DNA of 64,000 nucleotides. Source: Brachyspira sp. CAG:484. Its GTDB lineage: Bacteria > Cyanobacteriota > Vampirovibrionia > Gastranaerophilales > Gastranaerophilaceae. This document shows positions 61,252-64,000 of this stretch, in pieces. Each line of letters begins with the position of its first letter. Position 1 is the stretch's first letter. The DNA lies in contig HF989733.1 in the NCBI GenBank assembly GCA_000431315.1, positions 1-64,000 on the forward strand. The letters run 5' to 3'. The position numbers were made by a program, and so were the translations under genes. The notes under the pieces were generated by a model. That model had not been told where the DNA came from. It ran no database searches and saw nothing but the letters and a program-made list of their open reading frames with translations.

Positions 61252-61709
61252 GCCTTATTGAAGTCCATCAAATTTAATCCTGTTTTTTCGCAAAAAGTTC
61301 TCTCAACTGTTCCTGAGAGTTGTTCAATTGCAATTTCTGCGGTAAGACTTACCACTGCCCTAACAAGATGCCCTCCTGCTGTGTTGTAATCGTTTCCGGC
61401 AGCATTCATGTGAATATGCAGGTAAGTTTCATTATCTTTTGTTGTTATGTTGCCTGTAAGACTTGTAATTTCCATCGGTTTATCAATTGTTTTTTCCTGA
61501 TAATGTTTTGTTTCAGGGTTGAAAAAACCGAATGTTGCAGAATTTATTGCGCCGATACCTTGTATTGTCCCTAATTTGACATTATTTTTAATACAAAAGG
61601 TTTTTAGGGTTGAAACTATTTCTTCACCTTTATTTATACGTATAAAGAATTTGCTGCCAAATTTTTTAAATTCATAGCCGGCTGTTTGCATAATAACTTT
61701 CTCCTTCAT
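61248..61709 (-). CDS. PPC-domain (DUF296) protein
   Basis: A 153-residue protein. It is a single PPC/DUF296 domain: FFIRINKGEEIVSTLKTFCIKNNVKLGTIQGIGAINSATFGFFNPETKHY, then MEITSLTGNITTKDNETYLHIHMNAAG and GGHLVRAVVSLTAEIAIEQL. The His-x-His and Gly-Gly-His positions form the trimer's metal or ligand site. Plant homologues bind DNA through an AT-hook, but bacterial ones lack it and their role is unclear. It overlaps the TolC-like gene by 4 bases tail to tail. Confidence 0.88.
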   Translation of the reverse strand: MKEKVIMQTAGYEFKKFGSKFFIRINKGEEIVSTLKTFCIKNNVKLGTIQGIGAINSATFGFFNPETKHYQEKTIDKPMEITSLTGNITTKDNETYLHIHMNAAGNDYNTAGGHLVRAVVSLTAEIAIEQLSGTVERTFCEKTGLNLMDFNKA

Positions 61710-61725
61710 ATCTTAAATTTTACAA

Positions 61726-61754
61726 TAAAAAAGCTCTCTTTTAGAGAGCTTTAA
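61726..61754 (-). terminator. intrinsic terminator
   Basis: On the minus strand AGCTCTC/GAGAGCT around AAAA followed by a T-run. It ends the two-gene unit of small proteins at 61841-62299. Confidence 0.75.
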
Positions 61755-61840
61755 ATGTACATAAAAGAAAATACTATCCTTAAATCTCGGCCGTTATCTT
61801 AACGGAGAAAAGTTTTTGCAGGATTTAAGGCTGTTTGTTA

Positions 61841-62068
61841 TCAGCCTGCTGAAAATCCTTCTTTATGGAATTTCATTAATTTTGCCAGATACCATTGTTT
61901 TGCCTTAATTTCTTCGATATTGTTTTTAATATCTTCAAGTTCAGCGAGGAGTGTGGTCAGGTCTTTTCTTTGCGGAAGCATTTTTTGCTCCGGAATATCT
62001 TCTGCTTCTGATGACCAGCTCATCGGAAAACAATTGTTTTCAAATAATTCTTTCATATCCATAAGCAC
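61841..62068 (-). CDS. small coiled-coil hypothetical protein (75 aa)
   Basis: A 75-residue acidic protein with a coiled coil in the middle (LTTLLAELEDIKNNIEEIKAKQWYLAKLM). It follows the 69-residue ORF by 21 bases on the same strand. No recognised domain. Confidence 0.55.
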   Translation of the reverse strand: MLMDMKELFENNCFPMSWSSEAEDIPEQKMLPQRKDLTTLLAELEDIKNNIEEIKAKQWYLAKLMKFHKEGFSAG

Positions 62069-62089
62069 ATACCCTCAAACTTTTTAGAG

Positions 62090-62299
62090 TTAATCTTTTT
62101 GCGAAATAAATGAATGGAATAAATCGACCAGATCAAATTTGCCATATTTAAACGGAATAGGCTGATTGTCATATTCACTGCCGGTAATTTTCTGTAAATC
62201 CTGCATTTGTCTGTAGTCAAGAGAATCAAAATTGAAGCTTGTCATTTCAGCAAAATCTACCATCAAATCTTCCATTTCAAGAATTTTTTTGTCTTTCAT
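62090..62299 (-). CDS. small acidic hypothetical protein (69 aa)
   Basis: A 69-residue acidic, helical protein (ILEMEDLMVDFAEMTSFNFDSLDYRQMQDLQKITG). AAGGAGTG precedes the ATG, a good ribosome binding site. First gene of a two-gene unit with the coiled-coil ORF. Function unknown. Confidence 0.6.
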   Translation of the reverse strand: MKDKKILEMEDLMVDFAEMTSFNFDSLDYRQMQDLQKITGSEYDNQPIPFKYGKFDLVDLFHSFISQKD

Positions 62300-62454
62300 T
62301 ACACACTCCTTTTCAATGTGACTAAAAATAATTACATTTTTTATATCGGAGATGTTTTGTTTAAACTTTAAAGATTGCGGTTTTATTGTTACAAAAATTT
62401 ACTAAGGGAATTTAAATATTTATAAGGTATAATTTTTATTAAAGGAGAGGACAA

Positions 62455-62853
62455 ATGTTAAAAGATAAAGCAGCTCAATATTATAAACAGGGATATTCGT
62501 GTTCGGAAAGTGTCGTAATGGCGGCAATAGATGAAGGTTTGTGTGATAAATCTTTACTTGCCTGTGCAACTCCGTTTTCCGGCGGAATGTCAAGCGGATG
62601 CCTTTGCGGTGCAGTTGCAGGTGCTCAGCTTGTAATCGGTTATAATACCGGCAGAGAAAACGTTAATGGCAATGAGGTTACTGCACGAAAACTGGCTGCA
62701 TCTGTTGTTGAAGAGTTTAAAAACAGAAATAAATTTACCTGCTGCAAAGCTCTAACTGCCGGATATGAAGGTCAGCAGCGCAAGGAACACTGTGTAAAAA
62801 TGGTTGAGGATGGTGCTGAAATTCTTGAAAGCCTTATGGCAGCGAAGGTATAG
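62455..62853 (+). CDS. C_GCAxxG_C_C family protein (putative redox protein)
   Basis: A 132-residue protein of the C-GCAxxG-C-C family. Visible are YYKQGYSCSESVVMAA, the SSGCLCGAVAGAQLVIG motif (about 58-74), FTCCKALT and a late HCVKMV. Members carry conserved Cys thought to bind a metal or cluster and often sit near selenium or redox genes. AAAGGAGAGG gives a strong start. crcB follows after two bases. Confidence 0.88.
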   Translation: MLKDKAAQYYKQGYSCSESVVMAAIDEGLCDKSLLACATPFSGGMSSGCLCGAVAGAQLVIGYNTGRENVNGNEVTARKLAASVVEEFKNRNKFTCCKALTAGYEGQQRKEHCVKMVEDGAEILESLMAAKV

Positions 62854-62855
62854 CT

Positions 62856-63233
62856 ATGCTAAATCTTTTTGCGGTGTTTTTTGGAGGCGGAATTGGTGCT
62901 GTGACCAGATATTTGACAGGCTTGCTTGTTATGCGGAATTTCCACTTTAACCTTCCTGTTGCAACTTTTCTGGTTAACATTATCGGAAGCTTTATTATCG
63001 GATTTTTATATATTATTTTTATTGACAAACAGGAGATTAATCCTGCTTTGAAGTTTGCCCTGACAGTCGGATTTTGCGGAGGTTTGACTACATTCAGCAC
63101 CTTTTCGCTGGAGATTTTTGAGATGCTTAAAAATGCACAATTCCTTTATGCGTTTTGTTATGTGCTTTTAAGTGTTATAATATGTGTTATATCAGTATGG
63201 ATTGGAGTAAGTTGTGCAAAACTTTTTATTTGA
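62856..63233 (+). CDS. crcB: fluoride channel CrcB/Fluc
   Basis: A 125-residue four-helix membrane protein exporting fluoride as a double-barrelled dimer. Marks: FFGGGIGAVTRYLTGLLV (7-24), LVNIIGSFIIGFLY and the GFCGGLTTFSTFSLEIFEM motif (about 73-91) with the pore Thr/Ser and Phe residues. Single-copy, full length. No fluoride riboswitch was recognised upstream of the 62455 start. It overlaps the next gene by 20 bases. Confidence 0.95.
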   Translation: MLNLFAVFFGGGIGAVTRYLTGLLVMRNFHFNLPVATFLVNIIGSFIIGFLYIIFIDKQEINPALKFALTVGFCGGLTTFSTFSLEIFEMLKNAQFLYAFCYVLLSVIICVISVWIGVSCAKLFI

Positions 63234-64000
63234 TAAATTGAATTTCCTGACAGCCGGCATGCCGCTTAGTACAGGCAAGGGCAGCTACCCTCAGGCTTTT
63301 AAAATTCTTGATGAAATGGAGCTTGACGGAATGGAGCTTGAGTTTGTCCATGGCGTGAGAATGAGTGATGAGAACAGAGAGTTTGTTGCTCGGATGAACA
63401 GAGAGAAAAACTTTATAATAACAGCGCATGCTCCTTTTTATATTAATCTTAACTCTCTGGAGCCGGAAAAAGTTGATGCAAGTGTGCAAAGAATTATTGA
63501 AACCGGAATGACAGCAGGCTCGGCAGGGGCATTCAGCATAACATTCCATGCTGCGTATTATCAGGGACATGATAAGGAAAAAGTTTTTAATCAGGTTAAA
63601 GCCAGAGTTGAAAAAATCGTTGAAGTTTTAAAACAGGAAAAAGTTAACGTATGGGTTCGTCCGGAAACTACAGGCAAAGGCACCCAATGGGGTGATTTGG
63701 ACGAGATAATAAAGCTTTCCAAAGAGGTGGAGAATGTTCTGCCATGTATTGACTTTTCGCATCTTCATGCCAGATTTGCCGGAATTTATAACACATACGA
63801 TGAATTTAGTGCAATTTTTGAAAAATTAGGCAGCGAACTTGGACAATATGCAATAGATAATTTTCATGGACACCTTGCCGGAATTGATTATGGTCCGAAA
63901 GGAGAGAAAAAACACCTTATTCTTGAGGAATCCGATATGAATTACAAAGATTTGCTTAAAGTTATGAAAGAATTTAATGTTAAAGGTGCTCTCGTCTGCG
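63214..64000 (+). CDS. endonuclease IV-like TIM-barrel protein, cut by the window edge
   Basis: Open from GTG 63214 (GGAG six bases upstream) to the end of the window, at least 262 residues. The sequence (LNFLTAGMPLSTGKGSYPQAFKIL, GMELEFVHGV, ITAHAPFYINLNS, FHAAYYQGH, VRPETTGKGTQWGDLDEII, CIDFSHLHARFAG, and IDNFHGHLAGIDYGPKGEKKH) is that of the AP endonuclease IV superfamily. The metal ligands His, Glu, Asp-x-x-His and His are in place. It repairs abasic sites if a true Nfo. Overlap with crcB indicates one operon. The 3' end is outside the window. Confidence 0.85.
   Translation, partial: MQNFLFDKLNFLTAGMPLSTGKGSYPQAFKILDEMELDGMELEFVHGVRMSDENREFVARMNREKNFIITAHAPFYINLNSLEPEKVDASVQRIIETGMTAGSAGAFSITFHAAYYQGHDKEKVFNQVKARVEKIVEVLKQEKVNVWVRPETTGKGTQWGDLDEIIKLSKEVENVLPCIDFSHLHARFAGIYNTYDEFSAIFEKLGSELGQYAIDNFHGHLAGIDYGPKGEKKHLILEESDMNYKDLLKVMKEFNVKGALVC

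Noticed and set aside
62300..62454. Fluoride riboswitch upstream of the crcB operon
   Set aside because: The expected pseudoknot motif and conserved bases are not visible; only a promoter-like TATAAT and an SD are seen.
1..64000. CRISPR arrays, tRNA and rRNA genes, complete insertion sequences
   Set aside because: No regularly spaced repeats, no GGTTCRAAT-type T-arm with cloverleaf context, and no transposase were found.

Overview
This window is AT-rich, gene-dense bacterial chromosome. It most resembles a gut member of the non-photosynthetic cyanobacterial sister lineage (Vampirovibrionia/Melainabacteria, order Gastranaerophilales). That placement is an inference. It rests on a cyanobacterial-type DprA-like Rossmann protein (7494-8090), a prepilin with a long FTLAEV-type N-terminus, many small lineage-restricted helical proteins, and a dnaN-linked cluster of TTTTCTACA boxes one base away from the cyanobacterial DnaA box TTTTCCACA. 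No tRNA, rRNA, CRISPR array or complete insertion sequence was seen.

Layout. 0-2 kb: aroC, an intergenic repeat and a secreted NTF2-like protein. 2.3-4.7 kb: a phage-lysis-like patch (XRE regulator, endolysin fragment, GH108 muramidase, LprI-like secreted protein). 4.9-9.3 kb: pcrA, the DprA-like protein and a HEAT-like protein. 9.3-12.4 kb: an AlgX/AlgJ-like protein and an AlgI-like MBOAT acyltransferase. 12.8-21.4 kb: NUDIX hydrolase, HAD phosphatase, a 179-bp inverted-repeat element, hypotheticals, prmC, lepA, a nitrilase-family amidase and an aldo/keto reductase. 21.7-26.3 kb: regulators (HxlR, three XRE, a solo LuxR-type HTH), small helical proteins, ispF, an AlkD-like protein and a ThiS-like protein. 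26.3-33.3 kb: one giant multidomain toxin-like protein. 33.3-41.6 kb: CDF transporter, ThiF-like protein, bioB, a polytopic membrane protein, metG and dnaN. 41.7-42.1 kb: probable oriC. 42.3-49.2 kb: YeiH family, prepilin, B12-radical SAM, rpoD, dnaG. 49.4-64 kb: hybrid histidine kinase, two Xer recombinases, bioD, a GHKL/metallopeptidase protein, an RgpF-like protein, TPR protein, engB, TolC-like protein, PPC-domain protein, a C_GCAxxG_C_C family protein, crcB and an endonuclease-IV-like gene cut by the window edge.

Two layers of hidden structure stand out. (1) Five poly-G tracts of 10-12 bases lie inside coding regions: the AlgX-like gene, the giant toxin-like gene, the prepilin, the B12-radical SAM and the RgpF-like gene. 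As written, three are out of frame (OFF) and two in frame (ON), and in each OFF case a change of one base restores one long ORF. This looks like a set of slipped-strand, phase-variable contingency loci that switch surface polysaccharide, a pilin and an effector. (2) Two loci (about 12.39-12.65 kb and 40.24-40.50 kb) share one architecture. Each has a strong promoter, a leader that can mask the Shine-Dalgarno, a near-perfect SD, a hydrophobic peptide of 23-24 residues and a terminator. Each is met from the other strand by a TTGAAA-N16-TATAAT promoter driving a short terminated antisense RNA. This is the layout of a type I toxin-antitoxin system.

Other notable points are a protein combining a GHKL-type ATPase signature with an HExxH motif, several genes whose -10 box sits 5-7 bases before the ATG (leaderless mRNAs), a duplicated XRE gene with a conserved 3' flank, and several intergenic repeat families.
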